From positions 221,868,843 through 221,932,842 of the forward strand of contig NC_090989.1 in assembly GCF_041146395.1 (NCBI RefSeq): 64,000 nt of DNA, in the 5' to 3' direction. Below the pieces are notes generated by a model. That model searched no databases and had not been told where the DNA came from. It saw nothing but the letters and a program-made list of their open reading frames with translations. The DNA comes from Eulemur rufifrons (taxonomy: Eukaryota; Chordata; Mammalia; Primates; Lemuridae). Made by a program: the position numbers and the translations under genes. Below, one piece after another: positions 11,480-22,829 of the stretch. Each line of letters begins with the position of its first letter. Position 1 is the first letter of the stretch.

Positions 11480-11690
11480 GTAGTCACTTCTGTTCCAGGC
11501 ATGCATTTAACATGCCTTTCGTACGCTGAATGCATTCAATTCTTCCAACAATGGGATTGCCCTTTCTACCTACAAGAAAACCAGGCTTAGAGAGTTAGAT
11601 GCTACTCTGCTGGTGAATGGCAGAGCTAAGGTTTGAACCTGGTCTGTGCCCTTAACTACTGATTTCCTCCCCTATATTCATCTTGCTAAG
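11480..11690 (-). repeat. MIR SINE (antisense)
   Basis: Antisense MIR order: 'gcattcaattcttccaacaa', 'aaaaccaggcttagagagtt', 'gcagagctaaggtttgaacc' and 'tggtctgtgcccttaactac'. Confidence 0.75.
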
Positions 11691-11844
11691 CTCTTCTGTC
11701 TCTCATAGAATAATAGGGATTCTCTAAAACAGAGCACAGAAAGTGGAAATAGAAAAAAAAATGTGGAAACAGGCTAATAATATACGAATATGCAGGACTG
11801 ACAGGATATTCAATTTTCTAATCCTAAATATCTGTCAGAAATAA

Positions 11845-11965
11845 TTTCTACAAGAGGAAGGACCTTGTCTGTTCTGTTCATTCTTGCATCCCTGCCACCT
11901 AGCACAGTGGATGACAAATGTTTGTGTGGCAACCAAATATTTTTAAGACAAATGAATGTCTATGT
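11845..11965 (+). repeat. L2 LINE 3' end fragment
   Basis: L2 3' terminal text in order: 'gaggaaggaccttgtctgtt', 'ttcattcttgcatccctgcc' and 'acctagcacagtggatgaca'. A diverged fragment. Confidence 0.65.
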
Positions 11966-13544
11966 TGTACCATTCATAAATGTATCACAATGTTTAATGT
12001 AAGGTCTGCATTAATAACAACCAAAAGTAGAGGATATTAATTTTGTCAATTCAAATGAATGTTGCCATATTGGTCTTAAAGATTCAGAAATTTAGAAACA
12101 GTAGAAATACCTGATATATTTTGTCTTTGTTATTCTTAACCATCCTAAGAAATCTAATTGATATCATTTGTAAATACCTTCCTAATCAGGTCCTGAAATT
12201 TCAAATTGAGTATATGTCATAAAGTATTAGGGAAAAGAAGAAAAATCTATACTTGGCAAATTGAGTAAGTTAGTCTTTTTGTTATTAGAAATACAAATCT
12301 GTAAGAAATCATGCTTAAATTTCAGTAAATCCATGCCTCTTCATTCTTATGAAAATAGATGACTAGTGTTGTTTTCTTTTTAATAGTTTAAAACTTTGTT
12401 TAGGTTGCTCTACTGTACAATTGTAGAGGGCACCATTCATAATATAGTGATTCTACGTGACTAGAGCCCTGGGATTAGGGGGTGATTTTCACAACCGTGG
12501 ACAGCCCTGCTTTCCTTCTCTCTGTACTATATTTAGGCAAAACCAACAGATTCCTATTTGCATAAATAAGTAAATAAATAAATAATCAATGTACCCAGGA
12601 CATTTATTTTCATATAAGTGTGATGATTTGTTTCATTTTAGCATTACCAAGTACCTATGTCAGATTCTGGGCTCCAAGCTTGTAAATAAATAAGACATGA
12701 CCCCCCAAAGAGACTCACCACCCGTCAGAATGAAAGATACTAAATTGATATGACTGTATCTTTATCTACAGACAGATTTGATTGATGATCTAGTGAAACA
12801 GATACATATATAATATAGATAATATAATAAATAATACTTGTGCTTGAATAACAAGAAAGCAAGGTTATTATGATATTTTAAATTTCAAGCACCGAAATAA
12901 AATTCTCATATATACGCTTACTATTCACAGTAGCCAGAACTCCCTCTTTCCTTGGGCTTTTGAATACTACACGATGCTTAGAAAGTAGTCTTTTCTAGGG
13001 TTTATATCCTTAGTTTTCTTTAGCAATACATGTAACTGGTGATTTCATTTGTATCAGCTATGGCTCTTTGCAAGCTGAAAACAACAGCAAATTCAATCCC
13101 AACCAGTTTAAAGCACAGAAGAAATTTATTGGGTCCTGTAATTGGAAAAACCCAGGATTTTTTTGGCTTCAGGTAGACAATGCTGCTAAGTTATCAGGTT
13201 TGTCTCACTTCCTCTTTTTACTATACTTTCTGCATCAACAGAAATAACCCAAAGCAAGAAAAAGCGTTTGTCTCATTGCTTTTGCACTGGTCAAGGCAGA
13301 CAGGAAGAGCAGTGCAGGTATGGGAAGCACATTTTAGAGACAGCTTTGATAAACATGAGGGCATGGTGTGGAGGACGGCCAAGATGGTGAGGGGTATAGA
13401 AGTTATTGGATGAGAAGATTTATATCAAGGAAAAGGTACATGATGACTTCACCTACTTGTGAGAACCAGCTTGTAGATATGGAATTATATTTGTCCTGGG
13501 AGAATGGTTACTTGATGTTTTAAGGAGACAGTTTGCAGCTAAGG
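11966..13544. other. Unassigned AT-rich non-coding DNA
   Basis: No gene or confident repeat. An (AAAT)-type short run lies near 12570-12585. The segment 13040-13200 ('tatcagctatggctctttgc', 'acagaagaaatttattgggt') may be an old repeat fragment that I cannot name. The 77-codon frame 13180-13413 has no recognisable domain. Confidence 0.45.
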
Positions 13545-13866
13545 AAAGTCTTCCTAGCCATTGTCCTTTGGCACATGCCAATCCTTCTGTCCAGAATGCT
13601 TCTCCACTCTCTTTACATGTCTAAATTCAACCTGTCTTTGAAAACTTGAAATGCCTCTTACTCTATGGGGCTTTGCTTGATTTTCTTCACCATCAAACTA
13701 GGTTATCTCCTTCCGGTAACTCCCAGAGCACTAAGATACTTCCCACCCCTGCCCTATGCTGTCTTTTATTAATGTAGAGCTCTTATCTCTGACACCAGCC
13801 GATAAGTTCTTTGAAGACATCTCAAAAATATGAGCACTAGGACACTCAGGACACTTGCTGCAATGA
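13545..13866 (+). repeat. L2 LINE fragment
   Basis: L2 text: 'ctgtccagaatgcttctcca', 'aattcaacctgtctttgaaa' and 'tagagctcttatctctgaca', then 'gataagttctttgaagacat'. The 3' end of the L2 abuts the L1 that starts at 13867. Confidence 0.65.
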
Positions 13867-16330
13867 CCTACAAATGTTTTGGTTACATGGATTGGTTTTG
13901 TACTGCTTGAGTCAAAGTTCTAAGCGCTCTCACACCCAGATAGTGTACACTGTGCCCATGAGGTATGATTTCACCATCTCCTCCTCTCCTATGCCACCTC
14001 CATTTCTGTTGAATTTTATTTCCATCTGTGCACGTGAGTGCTGATCTGTTAGTTTCAATTTAATAGTGAGCACATGTGGTGTTTGTTTTTCCATTCTTGG
14101 GATACTTCACTTAGGAGAATGGTCTCAAGATCCAGCCAGATTGTTGCAAAAGATATTAATTCTTTTTCATGGCTGAGTGGTGCTCCACAGTGTGCATATA
14201 AAACATTTTCTTAATCCACTCATGAATTGATGGGCACTTGGGTTGATTCCACATCTTTGCAATTGTGAATTATACTGCAATAAACATTCTAGTACAAGTG
14301 TCTTTTTGATATTTTGCTTTGGGTAACTACCCAGTAGTGGGATTGCTGGATCAAATGTTTGGTCTACTTTTAGATCTTTGAGGAATTTCCATACTATTTT
14401 CCATAGAGGTTGCGCTAATTTGTGGTCTCACCAACAATATATAAGTGTTCCTTTCTCTCCGTATCCACACCAGCGTCTGTTGTTTCAGGACTTTTTAATA
14501 AAAGCCATTCTCACTGGGATTAAGTGGTATCTCATTGTGGTTTTGATTTCCATTTATCTGATGATTAGTGACGTTGAGTATTTCTCATATGTTCATTGGC
14601 CATTAATCTATCTTCTTTTGAAAAGCTTCTGTTTATGTCTTTTGCCGACTTTTTAATGGGGTTATTTGATTTTTTTTCTTGCTGGTTTGCTTGCGTTCTT
14701 TGTAGATTCCGGTTATTAGCCCTTCCTCAAATGTATTGTGTGCAAATATTTTCTCCTATTCTATAGGTTGCCTATTTGCTCTGTTGATTGTTTCTTTGGC
14801 TGTGCAGAAGCTTTTTAATTTTTTCAAGTCCCATTTATTTATTTTTGTTGTTGCTGTGATTGCCCTTGGAGTCTTCTTAATAAATTCTTTGCCAAGACTG
14901 GTATCTAGAAAGGTTTTTCCAGCATTTTCTTCTAGAATTCTTATGGTTTCATGTCTTAGATTTAAGTCTGTTATCCATCTTGAATTAATTTTTGTGAGTG
15001 ATGAGAGATATGGATCCTGTTTCAGTCTTCTGCATGTGGCTATCCAATCCTTGCAGCACCATTTATTGAATAGGAATTCTTTTCCCCAGTGTATATTGCT
15101 GTTTACTTTGTCAAAGATCAGATGGCAATATGTGAATGGTTTTATATCTGGGTTCTCAATCCCATTCTATTGGTCTATGACTCTATTTTTGTGCCAGTAC
15201 CATGATGTTTTGGTTTATAGCCTTGTAGTATAGCTTAAAGTCTGGTGAAGTGATGCCTCCAGATTTGTTCCTTTTGCTTAAGGTTGCTTTGGCTATTTGG
15301 GCTCTTCTCTGATTCCATATGAAGCACAGAATTATTTTTTCTGTATCTGCAAAAAATAACTTTGATATTTTGATGGGGTTTTCATTGAATCTGTAAATCA
15401 ATTTGGGTAGTATAAACATTTTAACAGTGTTGATTCTTCTGATCCATGAGCATGATATGTTTTTCCATTTGTTTACATCATCAGCAATTTCTTTCCTCAG
15501 TGCTTTATAGTTCTCTTTGTAGAGACCTTTTACCTCATTTGGTAAATATGTTCCTAGATATTTTGTTTTCTTTGTAGCTATTGTGAAAAGTATTGAGTCT
15601 TTGATTTGATTCTCAGCTTTACTGTTGTTGGTGTATAGTAATGCTACTGATTAGCATACATTGATTTTGTAGTCTGAGACTTTATTGAATTTATTTATAA
15701 ATTCCAAGGGTCTTTTAGCGGAATCTTTAGGGTTTTCTAGATATAAGATCATATCCTCAGCAAAGAGAGATAGTTTGATCTTCTTTTTCCCCATTTGGAT
15801 ATTCTTAATATCCTTCTCTTGCCTGATTGCTCTGGCTAGGACTTCCAGCACTAGGTTGAATAGAAGTGGTAACAGGGGGAATCCTTATCTTGTTCCACTT
15901 CTGAATTGAAATGCTTTCAATTTTTCCTCATTCAGTATGACGTTGGCTGTGGGTTTGTCATCTATGGCTTTTATAATATTGAGGTATGTTCCATCTATGC
16001 CTATTTTGTTAAGAGTGTTTATTATAAAAGGTGTTGAATTTTGTCAAATGCTTTTTCTGCATCTATTGAGATGATCATACAATCTTTGTTTTTACTTCTG
16101 TTTATTTGGTGAGTATGTTGAACCATCCTTGTATCCTTGGAATGAAGCCCACTTGGTTGCAGTGGATTATTTTTTTGATGTGCTGCTGAATTCAGTTTGC
16201 TAGAATTTTATTGAGGATTTTTGCATCTATATTCATAAAGGATATCAGTCTATAGTTTTCTTTTTTTATTGTGTCCTTTCCTGGCTTTGGTGTTAAGGTG
16301 ATACTGAATTCATAGAATGAGTTGGGGAGG
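13867..16330 (-). mobile_element. L1 retrotransposon, 3' two-thirds of ORF2 plus 3' UTR (main part)
   Basis: An L1 copy on the minus strand. The plus strand shows antisense L1 in order: 3' UTR ('caaatgttttggttacatgg', 'agatagtgtacactgtgccc'), the C-terminal ORF2 region, and the reverse transcriptase region up to about 16330. Translated fragments on the minus strand are clear: 15651-15851 encodes the reverse-transcriptase active-site neighbourhood with FAED where FADD is usual, and 15183-15419 encodes the segment ending in [18 protein letters not shown]. The reading frame is broken by many stops and indels, so the copy is dead. The 3' terminus lacks the usual last bases and poly(A). The 165-codon plus frame 14736-15233 is antisense to ORF2. 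Confidence 0.93.
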
Positions 16331-16434
16331 ATTCCAGATGGTTTCACAACCAAATTTTATCAGACTTACATAGAAGAATTGATACCTATACTGCAGAAAT
16401 TGTTTCATAACATTGAGAAGGAAGGAATTCTCCT
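16331..16434 (+). mobile_element. Inverted 5' segment of the L1 at 13867-16330 (twin priming)
   Basis: About 100 bases of sense-strand ORF2 that translate to [16 protein letters not shown] and on to NIEKEGIL. The neighbouring antisense part begins at the very next ORF2 codons ([10 protein letters not shown]). The two parts are therefore adjacent in L1 but head to head here, the standard structure of a twin-primed 5' inversion. Confidence 0.88.
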
Positions 16435-18500
16435 GAGCCTTTCAAATATTTGAGCTTCTAGTACTTATTTGCTTTGTACTCATACAGATTGTAATTTTCA
16501 AAATACTGTGTACTGATGCTGAAGTCATTTATTAGTTATAAGTGTTTTCTTAGTCTTTATCCCAGCAGAATTGGCCTAAAGATGCAACAGTCTGTGTTTA
16601 AAATCTACTTTGCTGATTGAAAGAAGGAAATGAGCTTGCACTTGTCCTCTCTCTTTCCCCAAAAGTTTATTAATCCAAATATACTACATATTAATAAATA
16701 ATATACCCAGTTACACAGTGAGGTACAAATATGTTGAAGGCCCACCATGTGTAATTTCACTGCTAGGTACCAAGGGTACCAAGACAAATAAAATGAACCC
16801 TTTCTTCCAGAAGTCCAAAGGGCAGTTATAGAATAGATATAAATGGAAATAACCTTTTTATATTAAATATAAAAGGCAAACTAAGGTTTGTGCTCTCTCA
16901 ATGTCATAAAAAAAAAAGGCAATGACAGAATAAAAATTAAAAAAGAATTGTGATCTGAAAAGTCCTTTTCCAGAAAGTGGGATTTGACTTGAGCTTCAAA
17001 TTATGTTGTATAAGCATTGTACAGTATAAGCAATAAAAAGAAGAAAATTTATAAGAGGAAATCCCATCTTGGACACAAGGCTGGAAGCAGTAAGGTTAAA
17101 GACTATTCCATGGCACAGATGGGATGCAGGCATAGTAATAAAGTATGAGATAAGGCTGGAAAGTAAGATTTGGGTCAAAAGTCCTTGGTGAGGCATTAAG
17201 TATCTGGCTTTAATTTCTCAGGTACCAGGGAAATATGAAAGTTTTTGAGGCAAGGAAAACACAACTCATGATGCTCAAAGGTTTTTAAGAATCAGAGATT
17301 TCAGAGTCAATAGACATTGGGATCATAAGTAGCAGGATATTTGGTAGTTTCATAAGGAAATGAAGTACTCAGACATAATCTTTATCTTTCTGAATGAGGG
17401 CTAGAACTGGGGAAAGGCATGTGAAGTGCCTAGGGTATAAATTTCAGGAGGCACTCATTCTTAGGGCCGTGCAAATGCATGAAATGGTGCCTCACTCATT
17501 TTAACTATTGCTAACCCTGCCTATAATATTAAATTAGCATCATCTTGAAAGATAGTCATCATATTTCCCATCTCTTTTCCTATGAATAGTAAAGTGGTAG
17601 ATAGGATTCTTTACTTAGGCAGAGCCACCATTTTCATTTCTGTAAGTGGAGGGGAATTACTGATTTGCATGGAAAGTCTGAGCTTCCATGAGCTACAACA
17701 GAGAACCAGACCTATCAGAAAAAGAAGATTTTACTCTCCACCATCCTAAAGCCCCCACTTCTCCTGACAGGATATGCATAATGACTCCCAGGTCTTTGTC
17801 ACTTTGACTTTTTTAAGTTAGATATTTAGTCTAAATAGAGAAAAGGACATGATCAACTGGTTGGTGATAAACATCTAACTCTGAGCAATGTATTTGTGTG
17901 ATTATACAGATTTATCCCTCATTTTTAAGGTTTCTGAAAAGAGGGAAGAAAAATTGGAATGAGTCTTATCTTTTTACAACCAAAAAGTAGGTGTCACAGA
18001 ACTTTTGCTCATTCATGGCCAACATCACTTCAGGCTATTGCTAAGTCATTCTGAATTGCCTATGTGGCACCATGTACAATCACGGATTCCTAGAGCAGTT
18101 TTTATTTTATATAATACTCTGTGAAGTGAATCATTGTTAAAATTAGTGTACACTATATGTGACTGTTGGACCAAATATCTATTCAACTACAGTCAGCCAG
18201 CCTATTTCTCAAGGTTGCCATGAGTATCAAAGGAGGTATTCAGAAAGTAACTAGCACAACATGGTAGGTCTTCGGAATCAAAGACTGGTTTGCTTTCTTT
18301 CCTTCCTTCAGATATCTCCTTTCTCTGTTGAATTTCTCTGCCTCCTCCATAGAATTGGTCCATATCACTCCACTTCAAGAATTCAGTGCTAAGATAATTC
18401 TTCCAAAGTATTGTTTGGATGTCCTATGCCAGGCAATTTATTGATTTTAATATATTTCACTATCACTTGGAAGAAAAATTGGTTAAGTATTATATCTCTT
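16435..18500. other. Unassigned non-coding DNA, partly an ancient repeat
   Basis: The stretch 16690-17345 ('aatatgttgaaggcccacca', 'gaaccctttcttccagaagt', 'gaggcattaagtatctggct') resembles the same unnamed ancient repeat as 3738-4235. The rest shows no gene and no confident repeat. Confidence 0.4.
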
Positions 18501-18583
18501 TTTATATATACATATATACACACATACACCATATAAATATAAATATAATGTATGTATTTGTGTGTGTGTGTGTGTGTGTGTGT
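18501..18583. repeat. TA-rich and (GT)13 microsatellite
   Basis: TA/CA-rich simple sequence followed by a perfect GT run at about 18558-18583. The minus and plus frames that cross it are simple-repeat artefacts. Confidence 0.9.
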
Positions 18584-18708
18584 CGTAATACATTTTGGGG
18601 AATTGTATGGAACATTGGTTATAAACAAATGTCATTCAGTGTACAAGCCTTCTAATTACAACAAAAATAATTAATGCTTAAAGTAATAGTCATCAAAAAT
18701 AAAGAATA

Positions 18709-18870
18709 ACTGGTCTCAGTGGCTAATGCCTGTAGTCCCATTTACTCTGGAGGCTGAGGTGGAACGATCACTTGAGTCAAGGAGTTCAAGGCTACAGTGA
18801 GCTGTAATTGTGCCACTGCACTCCAGCCCGGGCAACAGAGTGAGAGTCTGTCTCTAAAAAAAAATAAATA
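18709..18870 (+). mobile_element. Alu-related monomer (FLAM/FRAM-like)
   Basis: A single 7SL-derived arm: 'gtggctaatgcctgtagtcc', 'ggaggctgaggtggaacgat', 'gttcaaggctacagtgagct' and 'ccactgcactccagcccggg', ending with an A-rich tail. It lacks a second arm and an A-rich middle linker, so it is a monomer and not a dimeric Alu. Confidence 0.85.
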
Positions 18871-19009
18871 AGGACTATTTCACCCCTTTTTCTTCATACT
18901 TTTCCTTCCATTCAAAACATTTCAGTGTGCAGTCAGAGCATCGTGGAGTTTGCAATTTTAGAATTAGTGGCTCTTAAGATTGGCTCATCTAATAAAATGC
19001 AGAGAGAGG

Positions 19010-19235
19010 CAGGATGGAGGATGTGAAAGACCCGTGGCTTTGAATCAGTCAGACATGGGTTTCAATTCCCCATTTGGCAACCGTGTAACCTTGGACAAGA
19101 AACTTGCCTTTCTGAACATTTGTTTCAGATATTAAATTTTTCCACTGTGATGTAAGCATTCCATGAGTTGATGTATGTAAATGATCCAGCGTAGTTCCTG
19201 ATCCATGGTAGGCACTCAATAAATGAGAATTACCA
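19010..19235 (+). repeat. MIR SINE (sense)
   Basis: Sense MIR: 'gtggctttgaatcagtcaga', 'gtgtaaccttggacaagaaa', then 'gatccagcgtagttcctgat' and 'ggtaggcactcaataaatga'. Confidence 0.8.
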
Positions 19236-20934
19236 TTATCAGACTGACAATGATTACGTTTTATGAAATTATTTCCATCTCATGAAATCACTCTGCCATT
19301 TCAATCCCCATATATTCTAAGAAATTCACTTGGACTCTCAGACTCATACCTCTTTAAGTGCTCAATGGATTCTATGAAATACATTACCTATTATATGTAT
19401 CATTGAAATGAAAGCTGTTCCTTGGAACATGAACATAGAGATATTTGGAAGACTTCCCTATCTGGGGCAAGCTAGAAGTCTCCATATTAAATCTCCATGT
19501 AAAGACTTTTTCAAATTATCTTCTAAGATTTTACCTGTTCTGTTCCTGCCTGTTCAATTCCTTCTTGCTATACTAGAGTCTCTTAGAATTGAAGTAAAAT
19601 TTAGTACCTATTGTGTTTTTATATGATTCTTCTTGCCTCCACCACTACAGAGGCACTGTTCTGTTCCTGGTAAAGCCACTATCACTGGTACATTATTAAT
19701 CATTTCTTTTCTTTTTCCTGATATAGATCACTTTAACCCAAATAACAACCTTGATTTGACAGGAGATCAGGTGGTGTGAGATCATTTAATCCACTAATGA
19801 TAGAATCATAGTCTGTTGGAACTGGAAGGCATTTTATAGAGTATCTAGTTCACTTATTTTTTTACACACAGGAGATAATGGAAGTTCTAAGAAGTTAAGA
19901 TGCCTTGGGAACTATCATTTACAGTATCTGTGACTTATGTCAACACAAAACATAGATTCCATTTACCTAGAATGAAATTAGAGAACAGCTCTAATTTACC
20001 TTATGGACAACCTTTTCTTATGTTAGTAGGTATTACATGAGAAGACATTGCAGAATAGTAAAATTACAGTCTTGTTAAGAAGATAACATTCCATGAGTGT
20101 CAGGAAAATTGGCATCATTAGAATGGTTTCCCAACTTTTATTTTCAACATCAGCTATTTGGCCATCTGTGTATATATTCTTAGGAATGACCACTAATAAT
20201 TAAATCCAAAGCAAACAAATGATTATCAGTAAACACCAATGAAAATGCCCTTAATACATTTGATATATTTCCATGATCTTTGAGATTGGCACTGGCTCAG
20301 TTGAGCATATTTAACTGGTAACTGAACACACAGGTAACTAAATTGGTGTTTTACAAACTCTGCCTGCTACATGTAAACATTCATAGCCACAAAGATCCTT
20401 TTTCTGCATTCATTACAATATATATTTCTTTAAAAAAAATCAGTTAAGGTTGTTACATCTGTACAAGTACATACAATTCTGCTAGTAAAAATTAAAAGAT
20501 TGGTGGGTAGGCAGATGGGGCTTTTATCTTATTTGGAATCATCCTAAATTGCAACACCAATGAATTTGTGTGGCATTGTAGCTAAGGAAAATGTCAGAAT
20601 GTAAGACAGATGTTTGTACATTTTCATTAGAATTGCTTAATACCAAGATAAGACTCTGAGATTGGGAAAAAAACAATGGTATCATTGGTTTTTAATCATT
20701 TCAGAAATAATGCACAAAGCATGTGTTATAGATAAACTAAGTCTCTTATGTCTAAGAGCTCCTTATTTTAGGTGTGTATTTGTGTGCATATGTTCAAATT
20801 ATGACATAGAGCATTTTTATATCAATATTCTACCAAAATTAAATTCACAAAATTCTGTAAAGGACTCTTGTTTTGGCATCTTCCTAATCTTTTGTTGACT
20901 ACCCTAAGTCTCTCAAAAGTTTCCCTTCTTTGAA
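19236..20934. other. Unassigned AT-rich non-coding DNA
   Basis: No gene. The piece near 19800-19900 ('agaatcatagtctgttggaa', 'ctggaaggcattttatagag') resembles an old SINE-like repeat theme but is too diverged to name. The 78-codon frame 20662-20898 has no recognisable domain. Confidence 0.45.
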
Positions 20935-21170
20935 CTCTTACGTCTAACATTGATTAAGCATTTTTATGTGCTAGGCACCATCCTAAGCATTTAATCCTCT
21001 CAACAATTACCAAGGGAGCTGCTCTTATTATCCCATTTTTAAAGATTAGCCCAGTGAAAAACAGAGGTCACCTTGTGCATTGCCACATAGCTAGTGAGAG
21101 ATGACCCAGTGGAATCCAGGCAGTATTATTTGAGAGCCCAGCTTCCTAATTACTTCCACAGATTGCCTCA
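20935..21170 (-). repeat. MIR SINE (antisense)
   Basis: Nearly full antisense MIR: 'ttttatgtgctaggcaccat', 'tcctctcaacaattaccaag', 'ttattatcccatttttaaag', 'attgccacatagctagtgag' and 'tttgagagcccagcttcc'. Confidence 0.85.
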
Positions 21171-21622
21171 CATGTTTGCTATTACTTACCATTCTGGATG
21201 ACTATATCCTATCTTTCCAGGTAGTTTTTAAATATATTATAGCCTTTGTTCCTCTTTATACTGTTAAATACAGAGTAAATTTTGGTTTGATAAAGATCAG
21301 TTTAGTGTTATGTCCAGAAAGCTGAGATAAGTGACGGTGTCCTGGACTTGCTGAGGTCAGAGCTGGGAAGGGTAGTCCTATCTTGGACAAGCCTGTATTT
21401 CCATTCTCTCCCTTCACTTTTTTCTGCTTTTTGGTACTGTCAGGTGCAGAGTTGACTCCAGAATGTATATATAGCATGGGTTTAGTACTAGCCATCTAGT
21501 GGGAGAAGGGACTTTAGGGACTTTCATGTTTACTGTGTACCTACAAGACCAGCTACATAATTTGCCAGGCCTAGTGCAAGATAAAAATGCAGGACCTCTT
21601 ATTCAAAAAGCAGGAAAAAAAT
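21171..21622. other. Unassigned non-coding DNA
   Basis: No gene or named repeat is visible. The 79-codon minus frame 21256-21495 has no recognisable domain. Confidence 0.5.
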
Positions 21623-22495
21623 TATTCCTTTCTGCTTAGGGTTGCTTTGGCTATTCTGGGTCATTTCTGGTTTCATACGAAGCATAGAATTATTTTTTCT
21701 AGATCTGCAAAAAATGGCATTGCTACCTTAATGGAGATTGCATTGAATCTGTAAATCACTTCGGGTAATATAAACATTTTAACAATGTGGATGATACTGA
21801 TCCATGAGCATGGTATGTTTTTCCATTTGTTTACATCCTCTGTGATTTCCTTCCTCAATGTTTCATGGTTCCCCATGTAGAGGTCTTTCACCTCCTTGGC
21901 TCAATATATCCCTAAGTATTTTATTTTCTTTGTTGCTATTGTGAAAGGTATTAAATTTTTGATTTCTCAGTTTGACTATTGTTGGTGTATAGGAATGCTA
22001 CTGATTTGTGTACATTGATTTTGTAGCCTGAGACTTTGCTGAATTTATTTAACAATTCCAGGAGTCTCTTGGCAGAGTCTTTGGAGTTTTCTAGATATAA
22101 GATCATATCATCAGCAAAGAACAATAGTTTGACCTCTTCTTTTCCCATTTAGATACCCTTGATTTCTTTCTCTTGGCTGATTGCTCTGGCTGGGACTTCC
22201 AGTACTATGTTGAACAGAAGTAGTAACAGTGGACAACCTTGTTTGGTTCCAGTTCTAAGCAGGAATGCTTTCAATTTTTCTCAATTCAGTATGACGTTGG
22301 CTGTGGGTTTGTCATGTATGGCTTTTATAATTTTGAGGTATGTTCCATCTATGCCTATTTTCTTAATAGTTCTTGCATAAAAGGGTGCTGAATTTTGTCA
22401 AATGCTCCTTCTGCATCTATTGAGAGGATCATATAATCTTTGTTTCTGCTTCCATTTATGGGGTGAATCATATTTATAGATTTGCTTATGTTGAA
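21623..22495 (-). mobile_element. Inverted 5' part of an L1 (twin priming)
   Basis: Antisense ORF2 text on the plus strand. Minus-strand frames show L1 protein: 21951-22148 carries the reverse transcriptase motif [12 protein letters not shown], and 21673-21891 carries [20 protein letters not shown]. The leftmost bases correspond to ORF2 codons AKATLS, immediately upstream of the codons with which the sense part at 22496 begins. The segment is 5'-truncated at 22495 ('gcttatgttgaac'). Confidence 0.9.
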
Positions 22496-22829
22496 CAAAT
22501 CAGGAGGCATCAATCTACCAGACTTCAAGATATACTACAAAGCTATAGTAACCAAAACAGAATGGTACTGGCACAAGAACAGAGACCTAGACTAATGGAT
22601 CAGAACAGAGAACCCAGATACAAAGCCATCCTCATATTGCCATCTGATCATTGACAAAGCAGACAAAAACATACACTGGGGAAAAGAATCCCTATTCAAT
22701 AAATGGTGCTGGGAAAATTGGATAGTCACATGTAGAAGACTGAAACAGGGTCCACTGTGAAATCTGTACAAAAGCATTTCATAAAACCAAAACATTTGTA
22801 CCCCCATAATATTCTGAAATTTAAAAAAA
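22496..22829 (+). mobile_element. L1 3' part, with internal deletion and 3' end
   Basis: Sense ORF2 text begins at codons [10 protein letters not shown] and runs to about 22755 ('agactgaaacagggtcca'). It then jumps directly to the L1 3' end ('ccaaaacatttgtaccccca', 'taatattctgaaatttaaaa'), so roughly a kilobase of ORF2 C-terminus and 3' UTR is missing. Together with 21623-22495 this forms one insertion. A weak 'aaaaagca' match at both outer edges could be a target duplication, but A-richness makes it unreliable. Confidence 0.88.

Noticed and set aside
14736..15233. 165-codon plus-strand open frame, the longest in the window
   Set aside because: It is the antisense of L1 ORF2 inside the minus-strand copy at 13867-16330; the minus strand gives real L1 protein.
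21605..22829. Target duplication 'aaaaagca' around the twin-primed L1
   Set aside because: Both matches lie in A-rich DNA and one merges with the poly(A) tail, so the match is not informative.
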